Shown in pieces: positions 51,270-60,793 of a DNA stretch of 64,000 nucleotides. Location of the stretch: NCBI RefSeq assembly GCF_019345465.1, contig NZ_JAHKRC010000021.1:1-64000 (forward strand), read 5' to 3'. Numbering within the stretch: the stretch's first letter is position 1; the number at the start of each line of letters is the position of its first letter. Position numbers and translations under genes: made by a program. Under the pieces are notes generated by a model. The model saw only the letters and a program-made list of their open reading frames with translations, ran no database searches and was not told the DNA's origin. Source of the stretch: Pseudomonas sp. NKUCC02_KPG. GTDB taxonomy: Bacteria; Pseudomonadota; Gammaproteobacteria; Pseudomonadales; Pseudomonadaceae.

Positions 51270-52277
51270 TCAATTCAACAATGCCCGCAGATCGTTGTAC
51301 AACGCCTGCGGGATCTGCACCCCTTCCACCTGGCTTCGCGCCCGCGCATCGTAACGGCGTTGCGACGGTAAACGGGCGCCCTGCCCTTCGATACTTTCAA
51401 ACAACACTTCTGCCCGTGCCAGATGCTGCTCGGTTGCAGCCCCCAGAAAGCGCTGCGGATCGAACGCGATAATCAACTCGCCATGGTATGGCGACGACTT
51501 GCTGCCCGCGTCGTAAGCCAAGGATTCGGCACTGGTCAAATCTCCGATCAAGGGCCCGGCAATCAATTCCACCATCGCAGCCAGCGCAGACCCCTTGTGC
51601 CCGCCGAACGTCAGCATCGCGCCCGTATCCAGCACGACATTGGCGTCGGTGCTCGGCCGCCCCTCAGCGTCAACGCCCCAGCCTTCAGGTATCGACTTGC
51701 CTGCCCGGCGATGCAACTCGATGTCGCCACGGGCAATCGCACTGGTGGCAAAGTCAAAGACAAAAGGATCACGGCCCGCCCGTGGCCAGCCAAACGCAAT
51801 CGGGTTGGTGCCAAAGACCGGCTGGCTGCCGCCGGCAGGCGCAACCCAGGCATGGCTCGGGTTGCAGGCCAATGCCACCAGACCGGCCGCCGTCAATTGT
51901 TCGATCTCTACCCACAGTGCCGAAAAATGCACACACCGATTGATCGCCAACGCCGCAATACCGTTAGCCCGGGTTTTGTCCTGCAGTAACGGCAGACCCG
52001 CCTGGAAGGCCAACTGGGAAAAACCGCCCCCCGCATCCACCCGCACAATCGAAGGCGCCTGATCGATCACGCGCGGCACGGCGTCGGCCGAGACCTTGCC
52101 CGCGCGCAGCGAATTGACACAGCCCAGCACCCGGTACAAGCCGTGAGAGGCGCAACCATCACGCTCCCCGGCCAGCACCGTTTCACTCACCGCGCGGGCA
52201 TGGGCCGGATTGAAACCGTTATGCAACAAGATCGATTCGGCCAGCTCGTAAGCCTGGGCCAGGGTCAGTCGGATCAT
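51270..52277 (-). CDS. Ldh2-family reductase, probable pyrroline-2-carboxylate reductase
   Basis: The 335-residue protein is of the malate/L-lactate dehydrogenase-2 family: GERDGCASHGLYRVLG near residue 52, FGTNPIAFGWPR, VFDFATSAIARG and FGGHKGSALAAMVELIAG. Family members (DpkA, LhpD) reduce pyrroline-2-carboxylate to L-proline with NAD(P)H. This step would complete use of 3-hydroxyprolines after dehydration by AcnX or the proline racemase-like enzyme. It is transcribed towards the rest of the cluster and separated by a palindromic repeat. Other 2-oxo or imine substrates are possible. Confidence 0.82.
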   Translation of the reverse strand: MIRLTLAQAYELAESILLHNGFNPAHARAVSETVLAGERDGCASHGLYRVLGCVNSLRAGKVSADAVPRVIDQAPSIVRVDAGGGFSQLAFQAGLPLLQDKTRANGIAALAINRCVHFSALWVEIEQLTAAGLVALACNPSHAWVAPAGGSQPVFGTNPIAFGWPRAGRDPFVFDFATSAIARGDIELHRRAGKSIPEGWGVDAEGRPSTDANVVLDTGAMLTFGGHKGSALAAMVELIAGPLIGDLTSAESLAYDAGSKSSPYHGELIIAFDPQRFLGAATEQHLARAEVLFESIEGQGARLPSQRRYDARARSQVEGVQIPQALYNDLRALLN

Positions 52278-52326
52278 GATCAGCTCCTTGAACAGACCTT
52301 ACAGACTGGCCCATTGCAGGCCCTGC

Positions 52327-52345
52327 GGCTTGATCGAATCAAGCC
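52327..52345. terminator. Hairpin overlapping the mtlD stop codon
   Basis: GGCTTGAT-CGA-ATCAAGCC is a perfect eight-pair stem spanning the stop at 52339-52341. No T-tract follows on the minus strand. Confidence 0.4.
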
Positions 52346-54465
52346 ACTGACATGACGAATTCAGCACAGACAGGGCCATGAAAATGAGCGCAGACAGACT
52401 CGATCAGCGCAGCATCCTTTATCGGGTCCAGCCCCGGATATGGCTGGCCGTTGTAGCTCCCCGCATAGGTCAGTACCGCCTCAATGCTGCCGCCGTCCCG
52501 GTACAGCGTGCGCATGAGCTGGCATTCCTGATCCTTGCTGTCGGTTGTACGCAACGCGTAGTGCAGCGCCAACGCGGTGCCCAGTTCCAGGGCGCTGCTG
52601 TCGATCCCGTGTTTTTTGGCCAGGTCGATACTGCGAAAAATCCGCTCGTTACGTTGCAGTTTACGCAGCGGGTCACGCCCTACACGGGCGCAGGGATCCT
52701 TGAAGGAGGTGTTGCAACGCTCCAGAAAGGTAGCCGAAAAGCCGGCCACGGCGTCCGCCATATGGGGGTTTTCGGCCACCAGGGCCGGGCCGACAGCCTC
52801 GCCGATCAAGCGCCGGGCCAACGCACTCACACGGGGATCGCCCATGCCCTGTCCCAACCACGAATACCCGAGCAGGCTGGCGTACCAGGCAATGATCGCG
52901 TGGGGACCATTCCACAGCAGGTTCTTGATCACCTGGGTCTGGGTGATGTCGTCCACCGTCTTCACCTGGCGCAATCGTTCAAGCAGGTTGCTGCACCGCT
53001 GCGCATACAGGGGCATGTCCGGCTCGCTGTTGAACAGGATCAGGTGCAACTGGCTCAGGGCGTTACTGGACTGGGCAAAAGGTCGAAAGCGACTGATCAG
53101 GCGCTCATATTCGGGCACCGGTGTGCGGGTTTCGGCCTTCGGGGTATCGACCTCGTCAATCAAGCTGTTCTGGAATATCTTCGACTTGATCCGCAACTGG
53201 CGCACCAGGGCTTCGTTGGACAATTTGGAGACGATGCGACTGACGACTGTCTCGACGAAATGGGTGTTGTCCAGTATCTGTTGGCACAGCTGGGGGGAAA
53301 CCAGCAGCTCCAGTTGCGCCTGCACATGCCGGCGCACAAAGTCGGCTCCGCCGACCTTGTTCAGCACGATCAGGATCGTCAGCTCCCGGCCCCGTCGTTC
53401 GTAGCGACGGATAAGGCCCTTGGCAATCACCCCCGCCTGCTTGCGGATCGCCGTTTCCGGAAGGCTCAGCCCGACAATTTCCGCCACGTCGTACATACGG
53501 ATCACCGCTTCGGCGTCGTCCATGTCGATCATGTTGAGGTTGTCGATGGTCTGGTCGAAGGACGTGGCGGTATAGCGCACGCTGAAGCGGCCAAACGCCT
53601 GGATGGTCTCGCGCAGCATCCGTGAGCGGGTGGCGGCGATGATCTCGCAGGGGCGCGTGTAGCCATCCCAATGGGAGAAGATTTGCGTCAGGTAGCCACC
53701 TCCCATCGCGCCAAAACCATGAATCCCGGCACTGAACTGGTTGAGTGTCGGCGGGAAGCTCTCGGTCAGCGCCGGGGTGCCCAGGTCGGGCATGCACTCA
53801 TTCAGATCACCCAGAAAACCGTGCATGGTCTGGTACGCCATGAGTGCTCCGGCCTTGACCTCGGGTGCCGGAGGCTTGATGTCTTCGATCAGGATCGGTT
53901 GCCCGTCGGCACGTATCGCCGACAGCAGGCCGTTCTCCGAATCCTCCAGCATCAGGCAATGCTGTGGCAGGCAATTCAGGGCACTGGCCGCCTTGAGGAA
54001 TATCTCGGGGTGGGGTTTGCCCTGACTGACTTCATCGCCACACACCGTGACGTCGAAATACTTGAGCACGTTGGCATTGATCAGGTATTCCTCGGCGATG
54101 GCCCGGCGACTCGACGTGGCCACGGCCATGGTCAGACCGTACTTGCGCAAACGCTCCAGCACTTCCAGCAGGCCGTCCTTGATCGGCACACCCTGATTGC
54201 GCACATGGGCCAGTTCAAGCTCATCGGCACGCTGGCGGACTTGCGCATACGGGAAGTCTTGGCCGTGATTGGCCTTGGCCAGCGCCTCGGCTTTTTTGGC
54301 GCTCAAGCCCAGTGACCCCATCAGTGTTTCTTCACTGAGCGGCGTGCCGTGAATCTCGATGGCTGCCTGTTTGAGTGTTTTAAAGCGCAAGCGCTCGGTG
54401 TCAAACATGGTGCCGTCCATATCGAAGATGGCACTGAAAATTCGTTTACCCTGAAAATAAATCAT
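52339..54465 (-). CDS. mtlD: Bifunctional mannitol-1-phosphate dehydrogenase/phosphatase (HAD fusion)
   Basis: ATG 54465 is used because AAGGAGC lies seven bases upstream; the protein has 708 residues. Residues 8-215 are a HAD phosphatase with motif I FDMDGTMFD (Asp15, Asp17), VATSS (motif II) and KPHPEIF with LEDSENG. From about 245 on it is a long-chain mannitol dehydrogenase domain with a nucleotide region (GIHGFGAMGGGYL) and the catalytic K-N-H pattern in IKNLLWNGPHAIIAW. This fusion is known from Acinetobacter, where it makes mannitol from fructose-6-phosphate as a salt-stress solute. No mannitol PTS genes are near, which fits synthesis rather than uptake. Confidence 0.88.
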   Translation of the reverse strand: MIYFQGKRIFSAIFDMDGTMFDTERLRFKTLKQAAIEIHGTPLSEETLMGSLGLSAKKAEALAKANHGQDFPYAQVRQRADELELAHVRNQGVPIKDGLLEVLERLRKYGLTMAVATSSRRAIAEEYLINANVLKYFDVTVCGDEVSQGKPHPEIFLKAASALNCLPQHCLMLEDSENGLLSAIRADGQPILIEDIKPPAPEVKAGALMAYQTMHGFLGDLNECMPDLGTPALTESFPPTLNQFSAGIHGFGAMGGGYLTQIFSHWDGYTRPCEIIAATRSRMLRETIQAFGRFSVRYTATSFDQTIDNLNMIDMDDAEAVIRMYDVAEIVGLSLPETAIRKQAGVIAKGLIRRYERRGRELTILIVLNKVGGADFVRRHVQAQLELLVSPQLCQQILDNTHFVETVVSRIVSKLSNEALVRQLRIKSKIFQNSLIDEVDTPKAETRTPVPEYERLISRFRPFAQSSNALSQLHLILFNSEPDMPLYAQRCSNLLERLRQVKTVDDITQTQVIKNLLWNGPHAIIAWYASLLGYSWLGQGMGDPRVSALARRLIGEAVGPALVAENPHMADAVAGFSATFLERCNTSFKDPCARVGRDPLRKLQRNERIFRSIDLAKKHGIDSSALELGTALALHYALRTTDSKDQECQLMRTLYRDGGSIEAVLTYAGSYNGQPYPGLDPIKDAALIESVCAHFHGPVCAEFVMSVA

Positions 54466-54965
54466 GAGCACAGCTCCTTGTAAGGCGAGACTTTTGGCTT
54501 CGCTCGCTGAAACGCTTCGAATCAAAAAGTGGTTTCAAATACAAATGCCGGGCAGCAGGACGCACCATTGAAAGCGGGGCGTGAGCGCACCGGAACGGCG
54601 AGTGGTCAGCAATAATCAGGTGGAGGGACGTAACAATGGTGCCAGTTGGCGCAGCTGCCCGCAAAGCAGGGCCTGAGCAGAGGTAATGCGGTGTGTGCAA
54701 GAAGGCGGGAAACAAACCCTGTGACTGCATGATTGCAGCATTTGACGTGAGGCCCACAACTCGCAATCAGGGATGCGAAGTGTGAGCCGAACCGGCGATT
54801 GATACGTGTGATTCCATCCATAAGGGCGTTGAAATTTCCTGTAATGCGATTGGATACCCTTTTAGCTATAACCCATGTAGCGCGTCTAAATCAAGGTTGG
54901 CGTCAGTTCGCAAGGGGGCTGATGCCATTGCGAGCCCCCTCTGCGCCTGCTCCACGATTGCCTCA
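54466..54965. other. 500-bp non-coding interval
   Basis: It holds the upstream region of mtlD and the downstream region of the secreted paralog A. Open frames here lack ribosome sites and family features. The only clear structure is the hairpin at 54913-54940. Confidence 0.5.
54913..54940 (-). terminator. Hairpin after secreted paralog A
   Basis: AGGGGGCT pairs with AGCCCCCT across a 12-base loop, 26 bases past the stop at 54966. It has no T-run, so it is a weak terminator candidate. Confidence 0.45.
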
Positions 54966-56246
54966 CTAAAAATCGATTTCGCTGTCTGAAACAACGGTAA
55001 TCGTGCCCCGGTACGTACTGCCCGAATGAGCATCCAGCATGCTTTGCATCGGATCCCGCGGGATTTCAAAGTGTAATTTTGCCTGGCCGTTATCCACGTA
55101 AAAACTGGGGGAATACACCGCAGGCGTCGTGCTCAACTGTTGGCGTTCCACTGGGCGATCCGAGGCATCGCGCAAGCCATTTGGCAGTGTCAGTCGAGTT
55201 TCGACTGCCACCGTATGACCCGCTGGGTTTTGTATCCCGCACTGAGTGCCCATCAGGTATTCACATTGCAGCGTCATGCTGAACGGGGTAGACGACGAAA
55301 GACTGAAACCCTGATCAGCAAAGAGCCTTTGCGGCCGACGCCCCTGGTTCAACCATTGCTGCCAGCCGCCGGCGGGGTTGAGCACGACCCGAAGACTGTT
55401 GGCCGGGAACTGGAACCTGAGGGTATGTTGAACCTCCAGGCTGAAATTGAAGGTGACACTATTATCGGTGGGAAGAAGGTTGTCACCAAAGTCGAAGTCC
55501 TCGCCCGGGCCGGCCGTATAAGTGATGGAGCCGCTATAAGTACCCGTTTCCATTCTCAATGGATCCGGGGCAGTCATCAGGTAAGACACACTGATATTGT
55601 CAAACTTCAGCCAGTCAATCTCATACGCAGGAGGAAAGCCGCAAGACACAGGCTGCGGGGTAAACCAGAAGAAATTGGAGAATGTGGTACCCGCATACAT
55701 CCCCGCTCCCCTTGGGCATGCCACTGGTGAGTTCCATCCCCACGGTCGCCCGCCCCAAAGCAAGCTGTGAGCGTAATTATGTTCTGCTGTTGGCATACCG
55801 ATAATCAGCCTGGCGTCACGGGTTCGGATGGTTGCGCTCAGGGCCGAAATGGAAAAAAACACCTCGGCCACCTGCCCCGACGCGCTAACCACTTGCACGG
55901 GCCTCGGTTCGGCAGGGACCTTGAACATCGCACCGTCCCGAACATTGGCGTGGTTGGCCAGAATCGGCGTCTGCGATATCGCCTGGAACCCACCAAAACC
56001 GATGCTGAAATACCCCCGTGGAATGCATGTGCCGGGATACGTGGCGCAAATACCAGAATTGGGCGTGGTGTTTTTAAACTGGTTGACTTGCGGATTGGCC
56101 GGATCAGGGTTGAAAACAGCCGTGATATTGGTTGTCAACGCCTGGGTTTGAGGCGCTGAAAACCCTGTCAGAAGAGCAAGACAACTACAAAGTAGCCATC
56201 TTGCAAGTATAGGTACTGTGAGCTTTTTTTTGGCAGATAGGCGCAT
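54966..56246 (-). CDS. Secreted protein, tandem paralog A, possibly CblD/CfaE-like fimbrial tip subunit
   Basis: The 426-residue protein has a signal peptide (WLLCSCLALLTGFSA, cleavage near TQA-LTT). Mature features are NPQVNQFKNTTPNSGICATYP, PRGYFSIGF and a C-terminal SGSTYRGTITVVSDSEIDF. The protein is rich in beta-prone segments and holds paired cysteines. N-x-F-x-NTTP-x-SG-x-C and the final Y-x-G-x-ITV block recall CS1/cable-pilus tip proteins (CblD, CfaE), which fold as two immunoglobulin-like domains; this is recall, not a search. No chaperone, usher or major pilin is adjacent. It is the twin of the next gene at exactly equal length. Confidence 0.6.
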   Translation of the reverse strand: MRLSAKKKLTVPILARWLLCSCLALLTGFSAPQTQALTTNITAVFNPDPANPQVNQFKNTTPNSGICATYPGTCIPRGYFSIGFGGFQAISQTPILANHANVRDGAMFKVPAEPRPVQVVSASGQVAEVFFSISALSATIRTRDARLIIGMPTAEHNYAHSLLWGGRPWGWNSPVACPRGAGMYAGTTFSNFFWFTPQPVSCGFPPAYEIDWLKFDNISVSYLMTAPDPLRMETGTYSGSITYTAGPGEDFDFGDNLLPTDNSVTFNFSLEVQHTLRFQFPANSLRVVLNPAGGWQQWLNQGRRPQRLFADQGFSLSSSTPFSMTLQCEYLMGTQCGIQNPAGHTVAVETRLTLPNGLRDASDRPVERQQLSTTPAVYSPSFYVDNGQAKLHFEIPRDPMQSMLDAHSGSTYRGTITVVSDSEIDF

Positions 56247-56392
56247 GGGCAGACTTTGACTCGGGTTAAAGGGCGTCTATCTATAAAGCGACTAAACATT
56301 GCGTTTACTTAAATGGCCTGCACAACAAAAACGTCACACCCCCACGAACGGGCCGGATGGCGGGTTTGATGATCAGGGCCTGGCGCAGCGAA

Positions 56393-57673
56393 TCAATAAT
56401 TGATTTCACTGTCCGAGATAACCGTGATGGTGCCTCTGTACGTGCTGCCCGAATGATCATTGAGCATGCTTTGCATCTGATCCTGGGCCACTTCAAAGTG
56501 CAGTTTCGCTTGACCGTTATCCACGTAGAAACTGGGGGAATAGACGGCAGGCGTTGTGCTTAGCAGTTGGCGGTTCACCGGTTGATCCGAGGCGTCGCGC
56601 AAGCCATTTGGCAGTGTCAGCCGAGTTTCAACCGCCACCGTATGACCCGTTGGGTTTCGTATCCCGCACAGGGTGCCCACCAGGTATTCGCATTGCAGTG
56701 CCATGCTGAACGGGGTGGACGACGAGATGTTGAAACCCTGATCAGCCCAGAGCCTTTGCGGCCGACGCCCCTGGTTCAACCATTGCTGCCAGCCGCCGCC
56801 AGGGATCAGTTCAATACGACTGCTGTTGGCCGGAAACTGAAACCTGAGGGTGTGTTGAACGTCCAGGGTGAAATTGAGGGTGACACTGTTGTCGGTAGGG
56901 AGCAGATTGTCGCCAAAATCGAAGTCCCCGCCCGGCCCCACCGAATAGGTGATCGAGCCGCGATAAGTGCCTGTTTCCATTCGCAGGGGATCAGGAGAGG
57001 TCATCAGGTACGACACGCTGATATTGGACATTATCAGACTGTCGATCTCATACGCCTGAGAAACGCCACAGGGTACGGGCTGAGGGGTAAACCAAAAGAA
57101 ATTGGCGCCCGTATAAGAAGGTCCCATCGCAGGCCCCCGCGGGCAAGCCGCTGGCGAACTCCAGCCCCACTGGAACCCGCCCCAAAGATGGCTCTGAGCG
57201 GTAGTTGCACTGTTTGTCGGTATGCCTGTCATCAGCCTGACGTCACGGGTCCAGTTGGTTCCACCCAGGGCCGAAATGGAAAACTGCACCTGCGCCACCT
57301 GCCCACGGGAGTTGGTCACTTGAACGGATCTCGGTTCGGCCGGGACCTTGAACATCGCACCGTCTCTGACATTGGCATGGTTAGCCAGAATCGGTCTCTG
57401 CGAACGTGCCTCGAGATTACGTAAACCGATGCTGAAGTAACCTCTGGGAATACATATGCTGGGGTAGCTGGCGCAAATACCGGAATTGGGCGTGGTGTTT
57501 TTGAACTGGTTGACCTGAGGGTTGCCCGGATCGGGGTTGAAAACAGCAGTGATTTCAGCCGTCAATGCTTGAGCATGGGGGGCAAAAAACACTGTCAGAA
57601 AGAGCAGAAACCCACACAATAAAAAGCTTGCCAATGCACCAGCGGGTGACTGCACTTTATTACATGTTTTCAT
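56393..57673 (-). CDS. Secreted protein, tandem paralog B, possibly CblD/CfaE-like fimbrial tip subunit
   Basis: With start ATG 57673 the protein is 426 residues, identical in length to paralog A; an earlier ATG at 57709 would add a tail without purpose before the signal peptide (ASFLLCGFLLFLTVFFAPHAQA). Long stretches match paralog A, such as ILANHANVRDGAMFKVPAEP and PAVYSPSFYVDNGQAKLHFE. The main differences lie at about 130-190 (the THRxR/LWGG region) and in the ICATYP/ICASYP loop. The 146-bp gap between the genes shows no promoter that I recognise. Export and surface role are inferred. Confidence 0.6.
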   Translation of the reverse strand: MKTCNKVQSPAGALASFLLCGFLLFLTVFFAPHAQALTAEITAVFNPDPGNPQVNQFKNTTPNSGICASYPSICIPRGYFSIGLRNLEARSQRPILANHANVRDGAMFKVPAEPRSVQVTNSRGQVAQVQFSISALGGTNWTRDVRLMTGIPTNSATTAQSHLWGGFQWGWSSPAACPRGPAMGPSYTGANFFWFTPQPVPCGVSQAYEIDSLIMSNISVSYLMTSPDPLRMETGTYRGSITYSVGPGGDFDFGDNLLPTDNSVTLNFTLDVQHTLRFQFPANSSRIELIPGGGWQQWLNQGRRPQRLWADQGFNISSSTPFSMALQCEYLVGTLCGIRNPTGHTVAVETRLTLPNGLRDASDQPVNRQLLSTTPAVYSPSFYVDNGQAKLHFEVAQDQMQSMLNDHSGSTYRGTITVISDSEINY

Positions 57674-57895
57674 GGTAGAAGACGCAAAATTTGCCGAGGG
57701 GGCGCTCATTCAACTCGCGCAAGCAATAAGTGTCTATCTAATTATAACACAAATTATGCCAACAATAAAGACTTGGCTGCACACTACGAGCCTGGCAAAT
57801 GCATCACAAAGGTGCGTTTCTCAGCGGATCTGTATGATGGCGCGTTTGTTAGACAGGCATCGCTGACACGCCTGTCCATCGTTCAGGAGTTGTGC

Positions 57896-60085
57896 ATGAA
57901 AAGGCTTTACCGCACGTTCAACCAGACTGGGGCCGATCCGCGGTTCCGGTTCGGTTTGCTCAGCCTAGGCGTGCTGCTGGGCAGCGCCATGCCTGCGGCA
58001 CACGCAGCCCGAACCGAACTGCCTGCCACTGCCGTCACCGCCGAGGATAACGGGGCTTACCAGGCAGACAACGCCTGGGTGGGTGGTTTTGAGGCGGCGC
58101 CATTGCTCGATACCCCCGCAGCGATCTCGGTGTTTACCGATGCGTTGATTGAAGATCAACAAGCCCGCCTGCTCAGTGATGTGCTGAAAAATGATGCCTC
58201 AGTGGGCGAGAGCTATGCCCCGGTCGGCTATTACGAAAATTTCGTGGTGCGCGGTTTCTCGCTCAATTCGGCCAACAGCTACAAGATCAATGGCCGCACC
58301 ATCACCGGCGAACAAAATGTCGGGCTGGAAAACAAGCAGCAGGTGGAGTTGCTCAAAGGGCTTTCGGGCTTGCAAAGCGGGGTTTCGGAGCCCGGCGGTG
58401 TGGTCAATTACGTGACCAAGCGCGCAGCCGATGTGCGTTCGGTCACTGTCTCGACCGACGACCGTGGCAGCGGTTATCTGGCCGCCGACGTGGGTGGCTG
58501 GTTCGGTAGCGAACAGCAGTTCGGCCTGCGCGCCAACGTCGCCCACGAAGATATTCACTCCTGGGTCGAACACGCCAATGGCCAGCGTGATTTTGCATCC
58601 GTGGCATTCGACTGGAACATCAGCCCCGATGCCCTGCTGCAACTGGACGTGGAGTATCAAAACAAGGAGCAGCGTTCGGTTCCGGGCTATCAATTGCTCG
58701 GCGGCACCGAGCTGCCACACCACGCCTCACCGAAAAAACTGCTGGCACACCAGAGCGGCTCCAAGCCGGTGACCATTGATTCACTCAATATCAACGGCAA
58801 CTTTGAGTACCGCTTCAGTGACAGCTGGAAGGGTAGCCTCAGCGCATCACGCAGCAAGGTGGTGATTGACGATTACAGTTCGTTTGCCTGGGGCTGCTAT
58901 GGCTCCGCCAGTTGCTCCAGCGCGCCAGTACCCAACTACTTCAGCCCTGAAGGCAATTACGACATCTACGACTTCCGAAGCCCCGACGATACCCGGCGCA
59001 ACGATGAAGTTCAGGCAGCACTTAGCGGCAAGTTTGATACCGCCAGCATCGGCCACGAGCTGACAGTGGGCACCAGTGCCTTTCGACGCGTGGTCGATCA
59101 GCGCGAGCTGATCAACGAGATGATCGGCACCGGCAACATTGATACCGAACCCGAGCAATTTGCGCGCTACCAGGGTCCCGTCAACGACAGCTATCGCCGT
59201 CTGGACAGCCGCCAGTACGGAGTGTTTTTCAATGACCTGATCAGCTTTAACGAGCAGTGGCAGACCATGATCGGCGGGCGCGAAGTGCGTCTGGACGAAA
59301 GGACTTTCGACAGCAATGGCGACACCACCCGACACACCCAACGCTATGAGTTCCTGCCCCAGGCCGCGCTGATCTACAAACCGGTGCAAAACATGACGCT
59401 GTATACGCGCTACAGCAAGGGCCTGTCCCTGGGCGCGGAAGCGCCGTGGTTTGCAACGAATCGATATCAAATCCTGCCCCCCACCGTATCGCGGCAGATC
59501 GAAGCCGGGATCAAGTATGACTGGCAGCGCATCAGCCTGAGCGCCACGCTGTTTCAGATCCGTCAGGCATACCAGTACTCCGAGCCCCAGAGCGACGGCT
59601 CATTCATCTTCGTGCAACAGGGGCAACAAAAGAACACCGGGCTGGAGCTGGCAGCCAACGGCTGGGCCAGCGAACGCCTGCAGGTGGGTGCGAGTGTGGC
59701 GGTGATCCGGTCACGGGTCACGGGCAGCGGCACACCGGACTATGAGGGCCATCAAACCATCAACGTCCCTACCCTGCGTGCCAGCCTTCATGGTGACTAC
59801 GCCCTGCCCTGGATCGATGGCCTGGCACTGCTCGGCGGCGTTCAATACAGCGGCAAGAAATACGCCAGTCAATTGGGTCAGACCCAGGCTGATGCTTACG
59901 CTATTTTCAATATCGGCAGCCGCTACAGCACCCGTATCGACGGTTACGACACCGTCTTTCGCCTGACGGTCGATAACCTGTTCGACAAGCGCTACTGGCG
60001 GGATGTAGGGGAATACATGGGCGACAACTATGTGTTCCAGGGGGCGCCGCTGACGGCAAGACTGAGTGCTTCGATCAATTTCTAG
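57896..60085 (+). CDS. TonB-dependent siderophore receptor
   Basis: ATG 57896 has CAGGAG six bases upstream and gives 729 residues. A signal peptide (cleavage near HAARTEL) precedes a TonB-box-like TELPATAVTAED, a plug with DTPAAISVFTDALIEDQQARLLSDVL and FVVRGFSLNSANSYKINGR, GVSEPGGVVNYVTKR, and a barrel ending in Phe (ASINF). The plug pattern groups it with FhuE/FpvA-like hydroxamate or pyoverdine-type receptors. It has no N-terminal signalling domain, so it does not control an ECF sigma factor by itself. AT-rich sequence (57735-57770) upstream may hold the promoter, but no clear Fur box is seen. The ligand is unknown. Confidence 0.9.
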   Translation: MKRLYRTFNQTGADPRFRFGLLSLGVLLGSAMPAAHAARTELPATAVTAEDNGAYQADNAWVGGFEAAPLLDTPAAISVFTDALIEDQQARLLSDVLKNDASVGESYAPVGYYENFVVRGFSLNSANSYKINGRTITGEQNVGLENKQQVELLKGLSGLQSGVSEPGGVVNYVTKRAADVRSVTVSTDDRGSGYLAADVGGWFGSEQQFGLRANVAHEDIHSWVEHANGQRDFASVAFDWNISPDALLQLDVEYQNKEQRSVPGYQLLGGTELPHHASPKKLLAHQSGSKPVTIDSLNINGNFEYRFSDSWKGSLSASRSKVVIDDYSSFAWGCYGSASCSSAPVPNYFSPEGNYDIYDFRSPDDTRRNDEVQAALSGKFDTASIGHELTVGTSAFRRVVDQRELINEMIGTGNIDTEPEQFARYQGPVNDSYRRLDSRQYGVFFNDLISFNEQWQTMIGGREVRLDERTFDSNGDTTRHTQRYEFLPQAALIYKPVQNMTLYTRYSKGLSLGAEAPWFATNRYQILPPTVSRQIEAGIKYDWQRISLSATLFQIRQAYQYSEPQSDGSFIFVQQGQQKNTGLELAANGWASERLQVGASVAVIRSRVTGSGTPDYEGHQTINVPTLRASLHGDYALPWIDGLALLGGVQYSGKKYASQLGQTQADAYAIFNIGSRYSTRIDGYDTVFRLTVDNLFDKRYWRDVGEYMGDNYVFQGAPLTARLSASINF

Positions 60086-60130
60086 GGTTTGGCTTCGTTA
60101 GTCCCGGATTTAGACCCTGCCCGACTTTTT

Positions 60131-60279
60131 GTGGGCGTTGACGAACCGTGCGAGGCTACGTTCGAGCGCGAAGCGGTCGTAAAACCGGGACAGGCGGTTT
60201 GCCTGATGAACCGTGGAAGCTGATTTTACGACGGCTACGCCGCCGGACGCAGCCTCGCACGGCTCGTCAGCGACTACAG
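60131..60279. repeat. Palindromic repeat array unit 1 (degenerate left end)
   Basis: First of five tandem units. The left arm starts GTGGGCGTTGACGAACCGTG, clearly altered; the right arm GCTCGTCAGCGACTACAG is standard. Confidence 0.8.
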
Positions 60280-60295
60280 TTCGCAACCTACCCCT

Positions 60296-60445
60296 TGTAG
60301 TCGCTGACGAGTAGAACGAGGCTGCGATCGATCGCGAATCGGTCGCAAAACCGGTACATGCGGTTTGCCTGATTAACCGTGGAAGCTGATCTTACGACGG
60401 CTACGCAGCCGGACGCAGCCTCGCACGGCTCGTCAGCGACTACAG
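60296..60445. repeat. Palindromic repeat array unit 2
   Basis: 150-bp unit. It is preceded by a 16-bp spacer ending in ACCCCT. The left and right arms pair over about 29 bp with few mismatches. Confidence 0.88.
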
Positions 60446-60461
60446 TTCGCAACCTACCCGC

Positions 60462-60611
60462 TGTAGTCGCTGACGAGTAGAACGAGGCTGCGATCGATCG
60501 CGAAGCGGTCGTAAAACCGGGACACGCGGTTTGCCTGATGAACCGCGGAAGCTGATCTTACGACGGCTACGCCGCCGGACGCAGCCTCGCACGGCTCGTC
60601 AGCGACTACAG
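60462..60611. repeat. Palindromic repeat array unit 3
   Basis: 150-bp unit after a 16-bp spacer TTCGCAACCTACCCGC. The start-to-start distance from unit 2 is 166 bp. Confidence 0.88.
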
Positions 60612-60627
60612 TTCGCCACCCCCCCCT

Positions 60628-60777
60628 TGTAGTCGCTGACGAGTAGAACGAGGCTGCGATCGATCGCGAAGCGGTCGCAAAACCGGTACACGCGGTTTGC
60701 CTGATGAACTGTGGAAGCCGACTTTACGACTGCTACGCAGCCGGACGCAGCCTCGCACGGCTCGTCAGCGACTACAG
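60628..60777. repeat. Palindromic repeat array unit 4
   Basis: 150-bp unit after a 16-bp spacer with a C-run. Same arms and centre as unit 3. Confidence 0.88.
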
Positions 60778-60793
60778 TTCGCAACCTACCCCT

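Noticed and set aside
52378..53625. 415-codon plus-strand open frame over mtlD
   Set aside because: It is antisense to the dehydrogenase domain, without ribosome site or family features.
54446..54766. 106-codon minus-strand open frame upstream of mtlD
   Set aside because: It overlaps the mtlD start and shows no domain, signal peptide or ribosome site.
60599..60784. Short minus-strand open frame in the 60-kb array
   Set aside because: It encodes the same repeat-derived peptide as the frames at locus 1.
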